Of a DNA stretch of 40,435 nucleotides, positions 33,434 through 40,435 are shown piece by piece. The stretch comes from a candidate division KSB1 bacterium (lineage in GTDB: Bacteria; Zhuqueibacterota; Zhuqueibacteria; Residuimicrobiales; Krinioviventaceae). The DNA is taken from NCBI GenBank assembly GCA_034505495.1, contig JAPDQV010000020.1, positions 18,803 to 59,237 of the forward strand. The letters run 5' to 3'. How positions within the stretch are numbered: position 1 is the stretch's first letter; every line of letters begins with the position of its first letter. The notes under the pieces are model-generated. The model worked only from the letters and a program-made list of their open reading frames with translations, ran no database searches and was not told the origin of the DNA. The position numbers and the translations under genes were made by a program.

Positions 33434-34461
33434 TTCGTGAGACGCTCGAATATTTGAGTCAAGGCCTGGACATGACCGAAGACCATGCCTTTCGGTTGAT
33501 GAACCGCATTATGGACGGCGAGTGCACGCCGGCGCAGATCGCCGGGCTGCTCATTGCGCTCAAGATGAAGGGCGAAACGGTGAGCGAACTGACCGGTTTC
33601 GTCAAAGCCATGCGCGCCAAGGCGGTGAAAATCCGCGCGCCGGAGGACACTGTCGACACCTGCGGCACCGGCGGCGACGGCAAAGGCACCTTTAACGTTT
33701 CCACGGCGGCGGCGATTACCGCCGCAGCAGCCGGTGCGCGCGTGGCCAAACACGGCAATCGCGCCGTTTCGGGCAAGAGCGGCAGCGCCGACGTGCTGCA
33801 GGAGCTGGGCGTCAAGATCGATTTGGCGCCGGAAGCGACGGAGCAATGCCTTCACGAGGTGGGACTCGCCTTTCTGTTTGCGCCCGTTCACCATCCGTCG
33901 ATGAAGCACGCAGCGGTGCCGCGCCGCGAAATGGGCGTGCGCACGGCGTTCAACATCCTGGGGCCGCTGTCGAATCCGGCCTCGACGCAGCGACAGCTGA
34001 TCGGCGCCTTCAGTCGCGATGCGGCGGAAAAGATGGTGCGCGTGCTGCAAAAGTGCAACAGTCGACACGTTCTGGTCGTGCACAGCCGCGACGGCATGGA
34101 CGAGCTTTCCATCAGCAGCGAGACAACGGTCTATGAGCTGAAGGACGGCGAAATCCGCCGCAGCGAGGTGCGGCCCGAGCAGTTCGGCATCGAACGGGCG
34201 CCGCAGGAAGCGGTGGCCGGCGGCGACGCCAAGCAAAATGCCGAGCTGATGCGGCGCATTCTGGCGGGCGAGCCGAGTCCCTTTGCGGACATTACCGCCC
34301 TGAACGCCGGCGCGACACTCTACGTTGCCGGCAAAGCGCCGACTCTGGCTGCGGGCGTCGAAGCGGCGCGCGCGGTTCTGGCCTCCGGCGCCGCCAAGGC
34401 CAAGCTGCAGGAACTGGTCGACTTTACGCGGCGATATGCCGTAGAGGGAGCCGCGGCATGA
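33430..34461 (+). CDS. trpD: Anthranilate phosphoribosyltransferase
   Basis: A 343-residue enzyme that joins anthranilate with PRPP. Family motifs: DTCGTGGDGKGTFNVST near residue 75, KHGNRAVSGKSGSADVLQELG, HHPSMKHA, and RTAFNILGPLSNPA. Separate from trpG, unlike the enteric trpGD fusion. Its start overlaps trpG by ATGA and its end overlaps trpC by ATGA. Confidence 0.97.
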   Translation: MIRETLEYLSQGLDMTEDHAFRLMNRIMDGECTPAQIAGLLIALKMKGETVSELTGFVKAMRAKAVKIRAPEDTVDTCGTGGDGKGTFNVSTAAAITAAAAGARVAKHGNRAVSGKSGSADVLQELGVKIDLAPEATEQCLHEVGLAFLFAPVHHPSMKHAAVPRREMGVRTAFNILGPLSNPASTQRQLIGAFSRDAAEKMVRVLQKCNSRHVLVVHSRDGMDELSISSETTVYELKDGEIRRSEVRPEQFGIERAPQEAVAGGDAKQNAELMRRILAGEPSPFADITALNAGATLYVAGKAPTLAAGVEAARAVLASGAAKAKLQELVDFTRRYAVEGAAA

Positions 34462-35267
34462 CCCTCCTGGAGCCGATTCTCGAAGCGGTGCGCAGCCAGA
34501 CCGAACGCCGCAAGAAACAGCTGCCTTTGCGGCAGTGTCGGGATATGGCGGAAGGCGTCCGCGACGCTCGGCCGAGCTTTTCGGCCGCCTTGAAGCGGCG
34601 CGACGTTGCCCTCATTGCCGAGATCAAAAAGGCTTCCCCCAGCAAGGGGCTGCTTTGCAGTGACTTTCAACCGGCAGAAATTGCTCGGGCCTACGAGCAG
34701 GGCGGCGCCGCCGCGGTTTCCGTGCTCACGGAAGAGCAATTTTTCCAAGGCAGTCTCGAGGACCTTGCCTGCGTTGCAAATCAGGTGTCGCTGCCGCTGC
34801 TGCGCAAGGATTTTGTCCTCGACCCCTATCAAATTTACGAGGCAAAACTGCACGGAGCAAGTGCGGTGCTGCTTTTGGCGTGCCTGCTCGACCCGATGCA
34901 GCTGATGGACTATGTCGAAATCTGTCGTTCGGTCGGTCTGGAAGCCCTGATCGAAGTCCACAACGAGCGTGAGCTCGATACGGCGCTCGCCGCCTCGAGG
35001 TTGATCGGCGTCAACAATCGCGACCTAAAGACGTTCATTGTCGACCGGCAGACCAGCTTTCGCCTGGTGCCGCTGATTCCGGCGGAGTACGTCAAGGTCA
35101 GCGAGAGCGGTTTTTCATCCTTTAGCGAGATTCAAGAGCTGCGGCGGGCAGGTTACGACGCCTTTCTCGTCGGCGAGGCGCTAATGCGCGCGCAAAATCG
35201 CACCGAAGCACTGCGCAGGTTGAGAGGTGAGAATGCTGATCAAGATCTGCGGCATCACGAATCGTGA
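34458..35267 (+). CDS. trpC: Indole-3-glycerol-phosphate synthase
   Basis: A 269-residue TIM-barrel enzyme that closes the indole ring from CdRP. Motifs: ALIAEIKKASPSKGLL, AAVSVLTEEQFFQGS, LLRKDFVLDPYQIYEA, IGVNNRDLKTF and VSESGF. It overlaps trpD by ATGA and runs 35 bases into trpF; the last 15 residues (after the usual LRRL end) are polar and probably dispensable. Confidence 0.96.
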   Translation: MTLLEPILEAVRSQTERRKKQLPLRQCRDMAEGVRDARPSFSAALKRRDVALIAEIKKASPSKGLLCSDFQPAEIARAYEQGGAAAVSVLTEEQFFQGSLEDLACVANQVSLPLLRKDFVLDPYQIYEAKLHGASAVLLLACLLDPMQLMDYVEICRSVGLEALIEVHNERELDTALAASRLIGVNNRDLKTFIVDRQTSFRLVPLIPAEYVKVSESGFSSFSEIQELRRAGYDAFLVGEALMRAQNRTEALRRLRGENADQDLRHHES

Positions 35268-35886
35268 GGATGCCGAGGCGGCGGTTGCCGCCGGCTCCGA
35301 CGCGATCGGCCTGATCTTCGCGCCCAGTCCGCGCCGCGTGACGCCGGAGCAGGCCGCCGGCATCGTCAAGGGGCTGCGCGGCGTGCTCAAGATCGGCGTT
35401 TTTGTCGATGAATCGCCCGAGGTGATTGCGGAAATCCGCCGATGCTGCGCGCTCGATGCCCTGCAGCTGCACGGTCATGAATCGCCCGAGACCTGCCGCC
35501 GATTGGGCGGCCTACTGATCAAGGCGTTCCGCGTCGATCACGAATCGGTTTTCGCCCGCTTTGTCGATTATCCCGCCGGCACTCTGTTTCTGCTCGACGC
35601 CTTTTCGCGGCAGGCGGCAGGAGGGACCGGAAAGGTCATCGATCCGGCGATTCTCGATCAGTGTCCCGATTTTTCCCGCGTCATTCTCGCCGGCGGTGTC
35701 GGCGTTGAAAACGCCGCGTCACTTGTCGACCGCTATGCGCCGCTCGGCCTGGACGCCAACTCCAGGCTCGAACTTGCGCCGGGCAAAAAGGATCACGACA
35801 AAATGCGGGAGTTTGTCCAGGCGGTGCGCGCCGCCGAACGGCTGCTGCGCGCCAAGGATTCGGTTCAACCAAGAGGAAATCCATGA
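35233..35886 (+). CDS. trpF: Phosphoribosylanthranilate isomerase
   Basis: A 217-residue TIM-barrel enzyme converting PRA to CdRP. It begins LIKICGITN with the catalytic Cys, followed by [28 protein letters not shown] and a C-terminal GGVGVENA and GLDANSRLE. The ATG at 35233 is chosen because AGAGG lies 5 bases upstream; the GTG at 35227 would add two residues. It is nested 35 bases into the end of trpC. Confidence 0.95.
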   Translation: MLIKICGITNREDAEAAVAAGSDAIGLIFAPSPRRVTPEQAAGIVKGLRGVLKIGVFVDESPEVIAEIRRCCALDALQLHGHESPETCRRLGGLLIKAFRVDHESVFARFVDYPAGTLFLLDAFSRQAAGGTGKVIDPAILDQCPDFSRVILAGGVGVENAASLVDRYAPLGLDANSRLELAPGKKDHDKMREFVQAVRAAERLLRAKDSVQPRGNP

Positions 35887-37058
35887 GAAAAAGAGGCTAT
35901 TTCGGCCGCTTCGGCGGCCGCTTTGTGCCGGAGCTGCTCATGCCGGCGCTTTATGAACTGGAGGAGGGATTCAGAACCATCGCCCGTTCGGCCGAATTCA
36001 AACAGGAGCTCGGCCGGCTGCTGCACCTCTACGCCGGTCGGCCTACGCCGATCTATTTTGCCGAGCGGCTGAGCGCCCATGCCGGCGGAGCGAGAATCTT
36101 TCTCAAGCGCGAAGACCTGCTGCATACCGGCTCGCACAAGATCAACAATTGCCTGGGACAGGCGCTGCTGGCGAAAAAGATGGGCAAGCGGAACATCATT
36201 GCCGAGACGGGCGCGGGACAGCACGGCGTGGCGACGGCCACGGTCTGCGCCCTCATGGGAATGAACTGCCGCATCTTTATGGGCGAGGAGGACATAGCCC
36301 GGCAGCATTTGAACGTTCTGCGCATGCGGCTGCTCGGCGCCGAGGTGGTGCCGGTCACCAGCGGCAGCCGAACCCTAAAGGACGCCACCAGCGAGGCCAT
36401 GCGCGCGTGGATCGCTTCGGTGAAAACCACTCAGTACATGCTCGGCTCGGTCGTCGGGCCGCATCCGTTTCCGCTGATGGTGCGCGAGTTCCAGTCGGTC
36501 ATCGGTCGCGAGGCCAAGCGCCAGATGAAGCGCTTCGGCGTCGATACGCCGGATTACGTCGTCGCCTGCGTCGGCGGCGGCTCGAACGCCGCCGGCATCT
36601 TTCATCCCTTTCGCCGCAGCGGGGCGCAGCTGATCGGCGTTGAAGCGGGCGGCAGAGGGCCAAGCTTGGGCGAAAACGCCGCTTCCATCACCTACGGGAG
36701 CCTCGGCGTGTTTCACGGCAAAAAGAGCTATTTTCTGCAGAACGATCAAGGGCAGATCGTGCCCGCTCACTCCATTGCCGCCGGATTGGATTACCCCGGC
36801 GTCGGGCCGGAGCATGCCTACTATCACGACCGCGGCCTGGCGCGCTATGTGACGGTCACCGATGCGGAGGCCCTGGCGGCTTTTCGCCTTCTCTCGCAGT
36901 TGGAGGGCATCATTCCGGCGCTGGAAAGCGCGCATGCCGTCGCCTATGCCGTCAAACTGGCTGCCGAATTGCCGAAAGATAAAGTGATTTTGGTCAATTT
37001 ATCGGGACGCGGCGACAAGGATACCCGCGCCCTCGACGCGGCAGGAGGTGAGGCATGA
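35883..37058 (+). CDS. trpB: Tryptophan synthase beta subunit
   Basis: A 391-residue PLP enzyme that makes tryptophan from indole and serine. The PLP lysine is Lys86 in HTGSHKINN. Other motifs are [12 protein letters not shown] at the N-terminus, [11 protein letters not shown], the phosphate-binding GGGSNA, and LSGRGDKD at the C-terminus. Length and motifs fit the TrpB1 type, which works with TrpA. ATGA overlap with trpF and with trpA. Confidence 0.97.
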   Translation: MRKRGYFGRFGGRFVPELLMPALYELEEGFRTIARSAEFKQELGRLLHLYAGRPTPIYFAERLSAHAGGARIFLKREDLLHTGSHKINNCLGQALLAKKMGKRNIIAETGAGQHGVATATVCALMGMNCRIFMGEEDIARQHLNVLRMRLLGAEVVPVTSGSRTLKDATSEAMRAWIASVKTTQYMLGSVVGPHPFPLMVREFQSVIGREAKRQMKRFGVDTPDYVVACVGGGSNAAGIFHPFRRSGAQLIGVEAGGRGPSLGENAASITYGSLGVFHGKKSYFLQNDQGQIVPAHSIAAGLDYPGVGPEHAYYHDRGLARYVTVTDAEALAAFRLLSQLEGIIPALESAHAVAYAVKLAAELPKDKVILVNLSGRGDKDTRALDAAGGEA

Positions 37059-37849
37059 ACCGATTGGAGAAGAAACTGCAGGGACTGCGGCAAACCGGCG
37101 AAAAAGCGGCCGTCTTTTTCGTGACCGCGGGCGATCCGTCGCTCACGGAGACCCTTGCCGTGATGGAGGCCATGGCCGACGCCGGCGCCGACGTCATCGA
37201 GCTGGGCGTGCCGTTTTCGGACCCGATTGCCGACGGTCCGGTCATTCAGCGCTCGACGCAGCGGGCGCTGGCGCAAAACGTGACGCTGCCGGCGATTTTT
37301 TCGCTGGTCGAGGAATTCCGCCGCCAAAGACAGACGCCGCTGGTGCTCATGGGCTATTACAATCCGCTGCTGCGCTACGGCCTGCGTCGGGCAATGCAGG
37401 ATGCCGCGCGCGCCGGACTGGACGGCGTCATCATCGCCGATCTGCCTTACGAAGAAGGGGAGGAGGCCGAAGACGCCGCGCAACGGGCCGGACTGTCGCT
37501 GATCTATCTCTTGGCGCCGGAAATCGACCCGGAGCGCACGCGCGCCATCCTGCACGCCTCGAGCGGCTTTGTCTACTGCGTCTCGCATTACGGCACTACC
37601 GGCGAAAAGAGCGGCGGCGGCGAGCTTTTGCCGGAGACGGTGCGGATGTTAAAGAGCATGACCGACCTGCCGGTGCTGCTGGGTTTCGGTATTTCGTCGC
37701 CGGATGATGTGCGGGAAAAGGCGGCCGTCGCCGACGGCGTCATCATCGGCAGTTGGCTGATCCGCACGCTCGAGGCCGCCGAAAACCGGCCGCAGGCCGC
37801 CGCCGAGTTTGTGCGCGCCGTCAAAAGGGCTTTGAAGCCAGGGGCGTAA
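37055..37849 (+). CDS. trpA: Tryptophan synthase alpha subunit
   Basis: A 264-residue TIM-barrel subunit that cleaves indole-3-glycerol phosphate and passes indole to TrpB. The catalytic Glu is in ELGVPFSDP and the Asp in [10 protein letters not shown]; the phosphate loop is [10 protein letters not shown]. It is the last gene of the operon. No terminator is visible directly after it. Confidence 0.96.
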   Translation: MNRLEKKLQGLRQTGEKAAVFFVTAGDPSLTETLAVMEAMADAGADVIELGVPFSDPIADGPVIQRSTQRALAQNVTLPAIFSLVEEFRRQRQTPLVLMGYYNPLLRYGLRRAMQDAARAGLDGVIIADLPYEEGEEAEDAAQRAGLSLIYLLAPEIDPERTRAILHASSGFVYCVSHYGTTGEKSGGGELLPETVRMLKSMTDLPVLLGFGISSPDDVREKAAVADGVIIGSWLIRTLEAAENRPQAAAEFVRAVKRALKPGA

Positions 37850-38482
37850 AATTGGTGCGCTTGCGGCCGTTCGACGAGTCGCGCTGAGATGCATTATCGG
37901 ACCAACGACCGCACACGTTTTGCCCTTGTTTCCGGATCATGCGGGTGCACGGCTTTTTGCTCTAAATGTCCCGAGTCCGCCTGCTTTAAAGCGCCCGTGG
38001 GCTGCGGCAGAAACCGCCGGCACCTCTGCCGATCTAAATCCGCGCATTCGCTCAACGATCCGATGCGACCCCACCGATCCGGCGTAAAGCGGCGCTTGAA
38101 TGGACAGACCCATCCTTGCCGAGATGCGCTGTTCTCACACAATCCCCAACGACTGCGCCCGCCGAATCATCGCCTTAACTGCAGGAGTTTATTCCACCCA
38201 GGCGCAGGTTACCTGCACTTTCCGCCTGCCGAACGAATTTGTTTTCCTCGCCTCGATTTTGTATTTTGATGCCGCCTCTCTAGTATACTCTTGAACAATT
38301 GAATGACTTTTCGTAACATTAACCTGCCGAGATGAAATTGCGTATTCGGCAGGAATCTTTACAGAACCGCCTTTTAACTCAGGGGAGACGGCGGCTGAAG
38401 GGCGGCGGCATGGTTGCGGAAATTTCGTTTGCAAAGACCTTCCCGCCGGCTTTTGACGCACTTTGATTGACAGGAGATCCTA
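37850..38482. other. Gap between trpA and the restriction-modification locus
   Basis: About 630 bases in which I see no reliable gene. A Cys- and Arg-rich frame of 126 codons (37889-38269) lacks a ribosome binding site, ends abruptly and looks random. A TATACT box occurs at 38284-38289 without a good -35. A hairpin lies at 38323-38353. GC content is uneven, as expected for worn DNA next to mobile restriction genes. Confidence 0.5.
38323..38353. repeat. Perfect 8-bp hairpin before the restriction-modification genes
   Basis: CCTGCCGA (38323-38330) and TCGGCAGG (38346-38353) with a 15-base loop and no T run. A third CCTGCCGA copy occurs at 38226. Role unknown; possible operator or terminator remnant. 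Confidence 0.4.
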
Positions 38483-38551
38483 ATGGCAGCAGGGTATAAG
38501 GACAAAAAACGTCCCATTGAATCTCACGAGCACCGCAAAAGTATTGGCTGA
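38483..38551 (+). pseudogene. Possible 5' remnant of a DNA methyltransferase gene
   Basis: A 22-codon frame (MAAGYKDKKRPIESHEHRKS...) ended by TGA. It has a good site (CAGGAG, 6 bases upstream). KKRPIES-x-EH resembles the N-terminus of type III/adenine-specific methylases (RPIESYEHKDK-like), whose body is missing. The frame continues after the TGA into the HsdR-like gene at 38582. Interpretation is by memory of the motif. Confidence 0.35.
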
Positions 38552-38581
38552 GCCGTTTCTTTTGCACAAAGGTACACGAGC

Positions 38582-39085
38582 ATGAACCTGAGCGAATCCG
38601 ACACACGCGCCAAACTGATTGATCCCGCCCTGCATGCACGCGGCTGGACGGAAAACCTGATCCGCCGCGAAGAAACCGCCGGCGCCATCGAGATCGTGGA
38701 CGGCAAGCCGCGCAAAAGGGCAAAAGGGCGGGTAGATTACCTCTTACGTGTCGCTGTGAATGCCGAAAGCCAGCCGGTGGCCGTGGCGCTCATCGAGGCC
38801 AAAGCCGAAAACCTCCCCCCGGATCATGGTCTGGAACAGGCCAAGCTCTACGCGGCCTGCCGGCGCCTGAACGTGCCGTTTGTTTTCTCTACGAACGGCC
38901 GCCTCTTTGTCGAGTTTGATCGTCTGACAGGCCTGACCAGCCGGCCCAGACCGCTGACCGAGTTTCCCACGCCTGACGAGTTGCGCAAGCGGTATGAGCA
39001 GGCCATGGGCTTCCGGCTCGACGCCCCGGCAGCCAGGCCGCTCCTGGTGCGTTACCCCGGCGGCGATTTTGCGAAAAGCATTTGA
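38582..39085 (+). CDS. Type I restriction enzyme HsdR, N-terminal domain only
   Basis: A 167-residue protein matching only the HSDR_N endonuclease-like domain of type I restriction R subunits. The nuclease-type pattern is present: GRVDYLLRV near residue 50, then ALIEAKAE near residue 73 (the D...ExK arrangement), and VPFVFSTNGRLFVEFD. Full R subunits have 800-1,100 residues with a helicase motor; here the protein stops after LLVRYPGGDFAKSI, where a full subunit would go on into the motor domain. So it is a truncated hsdR or a stand-alone N-terminal form. The site before the ATG is weak. Restriction activity through DNA translocation is not expected from this piece alone. Confidence 0.75.
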   Translation: MNLSESDTRAKLIDPALHARGWTENLIRREETAGAIEIVDGKPRKRAKGRVDYLLRVAVNAESQPVAVALIEAKAENLPPDHGLEQAKLYAACRRLNVPFVFSTNGRLFVEFDRLTGLTSRPRPLTEFPTPDELRKRYEQAMGFRLDAPAARPLLVRYPGGDFAKSI

Positions 39086-39098
39086 AGGGAGGCTCTAA

Positions 39099-39737
39099 AT
39101 GACAGACAATTGGAACAAGTCAAACAAGCCCGAAAACGTGGGCCGCTTGATCTCCCCACACGGAGGCTATCGCAAGCTGAAGAGCTTTCAGGTCGCGCAG
39201 TTGGTTTATGACGGCACCGTGATATTTTGCGATCGCTTTGTGCCGAAGAATTCGCGCACCCGCGATCAAATGGTGCAGGCGGCCCGCAGCGGCGTGCAGA
39301 ACATTGCCGAGGGCAGCATGGCGTCGGCCACTTCAAAGAAAACCGAGCTCAAACTGACAGGTGTGGCGCGCGCAAGCTTGGAGGAGCTGCTTTTGGATTA
39401 CGAGGATTTTCTGCGTCAGCGGGGGTTGCGGCTTTGGCCCAAGGATTCGCCCGAGGCGCTGGCGGTGAGAAGAAAGTATTTGACGGACAACTCGAACAGT
39501 TCAGACAGGACGGACCCTTATGGGTTCAGGACTGCTTCGGCGGAGGTAGCGGCGAACACCCTGATTTGCCTGATCAACCAGGCAAGTTATTTGCTTGGCA
39601 GGCAGCTTCAAAAGCTGGAACAAGATTTTTTGAAGGAAGGCGGTTTTACTGAGCGCCTTTATCGTGAGAGGAGAAGGGCACGCATGTCAGACAGATCGGA
39701 CCTGTCGGACAAGTCGGACGGAGGCAGGACGCGATGA
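39099..39737 (+). CDS. Four-helix-bundle protein of type I restriction loci (S23/avd-like)
   Basis: A 212-residue helical protein of the 23S-intervening-sequence/four-helix-bundle group, in the form with a suffix domain that often sits inside type I restriction-modification operons. The core pattern is DQMVQAARSGVQNIAEGS, followed by SKKTELKL, ASLEELLLDYEDFLRQRG and GGFTERLYRERR. Its function is unknown; related bundles bind nucleic acid or act as accessory proteins. It begins after AGGGAGG and overlaps hsdM by ATGA. Three arrays of a 9-base repeat coding for Ser-Asp-x occur at the start, middle and end. It separates the HsdR piece from hsdM. Confidence 0.82.
   Translation: MTDNWNKSNKPENVGRLISPHGGYRKLKSFQVAQLVYDGTVIFCDRFVPKNSRTRDQMVQAARSGVQNIAEGSMASATSKKTELKLTGVARASLEELLLDYEDFLRQRGLRLWPKDSPEALAVRRKYLTDNSNSSDRTDPYGFRTASAEVAANTLICLINQASYLLGRQLQKLEQDFLKEGGFTERLYRERRRARMSDRSDLSDKSDGGRTR
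39102..39128 (+). repeat. 9-base repeat array, N-terminal copy
   Basis: Three degenerate units ACAGACAAT, TGGAACAAG, TCAAACAAG (residues TDN-WNK-SNK), related to the TCGGACAAG consensus seen at the gene's end. Confidence 0.4.
39483..39518 (+). repeat. 9-base repeat array, middle copy
   Basis: Four degenerate units ACGGACAAC, TCGAACAGT, TCAGACAGG, ACGGACCCT (residues TDN-SNS-SDR-TDP), in the same phase as the codons. Confidence 0.55.
39686..39721 (+). repeat. 9-base repeat array, C-terminal copy
   Basis: Four units of 9 bases with core TCGGAC (GTCAGACAG, ATCGGACCT, GTCGGACAA, GTCGGACGG), coding for SDR-SDL-SDK-SDG near the protein's end. Confidence 0.75.
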
Positions 39738-40435
39738 AAACTAGTGCCAAAAAACACACCACGCCGCAGTCGCTGAACGCGGCGATCAAGAACATCTGCG
39801 ACATCATGCGCCGCTCCAACTGCGCCGGCGCGCTGCAATACGTGCCGGAGCTGACCTGGATCCTCTTCCTGCGCATCCTGGACGAGCGCGAGCAGCACGA
39901 GGCCGAGGCCGCCGCCGCGGTGGGCGCCGAATTCACCCCGTCGCTTGAGCCGCCCTACCGCTGGCGGGATTGGGCGGCGCCAGGAGGGTCACGGTCCTCC
40001 GTGACCGTGGGAGGGTCGCCGTCCTCGGCGACCCAAAATGCGGAAGGCGGGGACGCCGTCCCTCCCGGATGGAAACGGAAGGAACTGGAAGCCGGCGCTC
40101 TAGGCGCCTTTTTCAACTTCGTCAACCAGGACCTCATTCCCCATCTCAAGGGTCTCAAAGACCGGCCCAACGCCACAGTGCGGCAGAAGGTCATCAGCGA
40201 GATCTTTTCCGGCATTGAGCGCACGCGCATCGATACCGAGCGCAACCTGCTGGACGTGCTCGACAAGGTCAACGGAATCAGCACCGAGACCGTGGATCCG
40301 ACCCATGTCTTCACCCTCTCGCAGGTCTATGAGGGTTTGCTGCTCAAGATGGGCGAGAAGGGCAACGACGGCGGGCAGTTCTTCACCCCGCGCGAGGTCA
40401 TCCGCGCCATGGTGCGGGTGATTGACCCCAAAATC
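39734..40435 (+). CDS. hsdM: Type I restriction-modification methylase HsdM (3' end outside window)
   Basis: The first 234 residues of the N6-adenine methylase subunit of a type I restriction-modification system. Residues 1-165 form the HsdM N-terminal helical domain (LNAAIKNICDIMRRS, ELTWILFLRILDERE, FFNFVNQDLIPHLKGLKD), followed by the start of the SAM-dependent methylase domain (YEGLLLKMGEKGNDGGQFFTPREVIRAMV). The SAM motif and NPPY motif lie beyond the window. The start overlaps the four-helix-bundle gene by ATGA. About 29 residues (84-112), encoded by a palindrome-rich segment, interrupt the usual RWRDW...KRKELEAG continuity in frame. Confidence 0.92.
   Translation, partial: MKTSAKKHTTPQSLNAAIKNICDIMRRSNCAGALQYVPELTWILFLRILDEREQHEAEAAAAVGAEFTPSLEPPYRWRDWAAPGGSRSSVTVGGSPSSATQNAEGGDAVPPGWKRKELEAGALGAFFNFVNQDLIPHLKGLKDRPNATVRQKVISEIFSGIERTRIDTERNLLDVLDKVNGISTETVDPTHVFTLSQVYEGLLLKMGEKGNDGGQFFTPREVIRAMVRVIDPKI
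39983..40069. repeat. In-frame palindromic insertion in hsdM
   Basis: Three hairpins in a row: 39987-40006 (8 bp, loop TCCT), 40013-40034 (9 bp, loop TCCT) and 40050-40062 (5 bp, loop GCC). An outer pair GGGAGGG (40009-40015) and CCCTCCC (40060-40066) also exists. It encodes Gly/Ser/Thr-rich residues and keeps the hsdM frame. Confidence 0.75.

Noticed and set aside
37889-38269. 126-codon Cys-rich plus-strand frame after trpA
   Set aside because: No ribosome binding site, irregular composition, and cysteines do not form a recognised CxxC pattern set.
38483-39085. In-frame TGA at 38549-38551 as selenocysteine codon joining the stub to the HsdR piece
   Set aside because: selB is present, but no SECIS-like hairpin was seen directly after the TGA, the HsdR domain begins well at its own ATG, and shared frame has a one-in-three chance.
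1-40435. CRISPR arrays, insertion sequences, rRNA genes or prophage
   Set aside because: No regularly spaced direct repeats with spacers, no transposase or integrase, and no rRNA-like stretches were seen.

Overview
The window looks like a chromosomal segment of a Gram-negative bacterium of the wider FCB group (Calditrichota/KSB1-like lineages fit best). Two secreted proteins end in the YPNPFNP-type beta-sandwich tail common in those lineages, there is an outer-membrane-like protein, and the clearest promoters match the ordinary TTGACA/TATAAT consensus rather than the Bacteroidetes one. The phylum is inferred from these traits only. Genes are dense, GC-rich and often joined by ATGA overlaps.

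Layout. 1-6223: end of a glycosyltransferase gene, a secreted GH144-like glucanase, a secreted protein of unknown function, a patatin-like lipase and a membrane-anchored protein with a conserved His/Asn-rich tail. 6289-6348: a dispersed-type palindromic repeat. 6426-11854: threonine branch of the aspartate pathway (thrH, a PfkB-type kinase, fused thrA, and thrC with a one-base frameshift). 11919-17625: complete [NiFe]-hydrogenase maturation set hypABFCDE without structural genes. 17674-19895: a strong promoter, a secreted GH5-fold protein that appears to have lost both catalytic glutamates, and its terminator. 19894-23161 (minus): selB, a sugar-phosphate isomerase-like TIM barrel and a DUF2752 membrane protein. 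23232-24753: a long leader ending in a terminator, then asd and its terminator. 24758-25166: no convincing gene. 25167-26705: an unknown protein, a DUF393 thiol-oxidoreductase-like protein and a bifunctional-nuclease-type protein behind a near-consensus promoter. 26756-31083: an AmpG-like permease, a NamZ-type exo-muramidase, an outer-membrane-like protein and an esterase. 31151-37849: a full trpEGDCFBA operon behind a leader-peptide attenuator. 37850-40435: a repeat-rich restriction-modification locus with a methylase remnant, a short HsdR N-terminal piece, a four-helix-bundle protein and the start of hsdM.

The strongest observation is the trp leader (31204-31379). It encodes a 23-residue peptide with three adjacent Trp codons, followed by two tandem terminators. 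The RNA can be drawn as six segments: pairings 1:2, 3:4 and 5:6 form both terminators, whereas ribosome stalling at the Trp codons would allow 2:3 and 4:5, which dismantle both. Other notable points are the apparent GH5 pseudoenzyme, a palindromic element inserted in frame in hsdM, arrays of a 9-base repeat inside the four-helix-bundle gene, the frameshift in thrC, and a terminator sitting 22 bases before the asd start codon.
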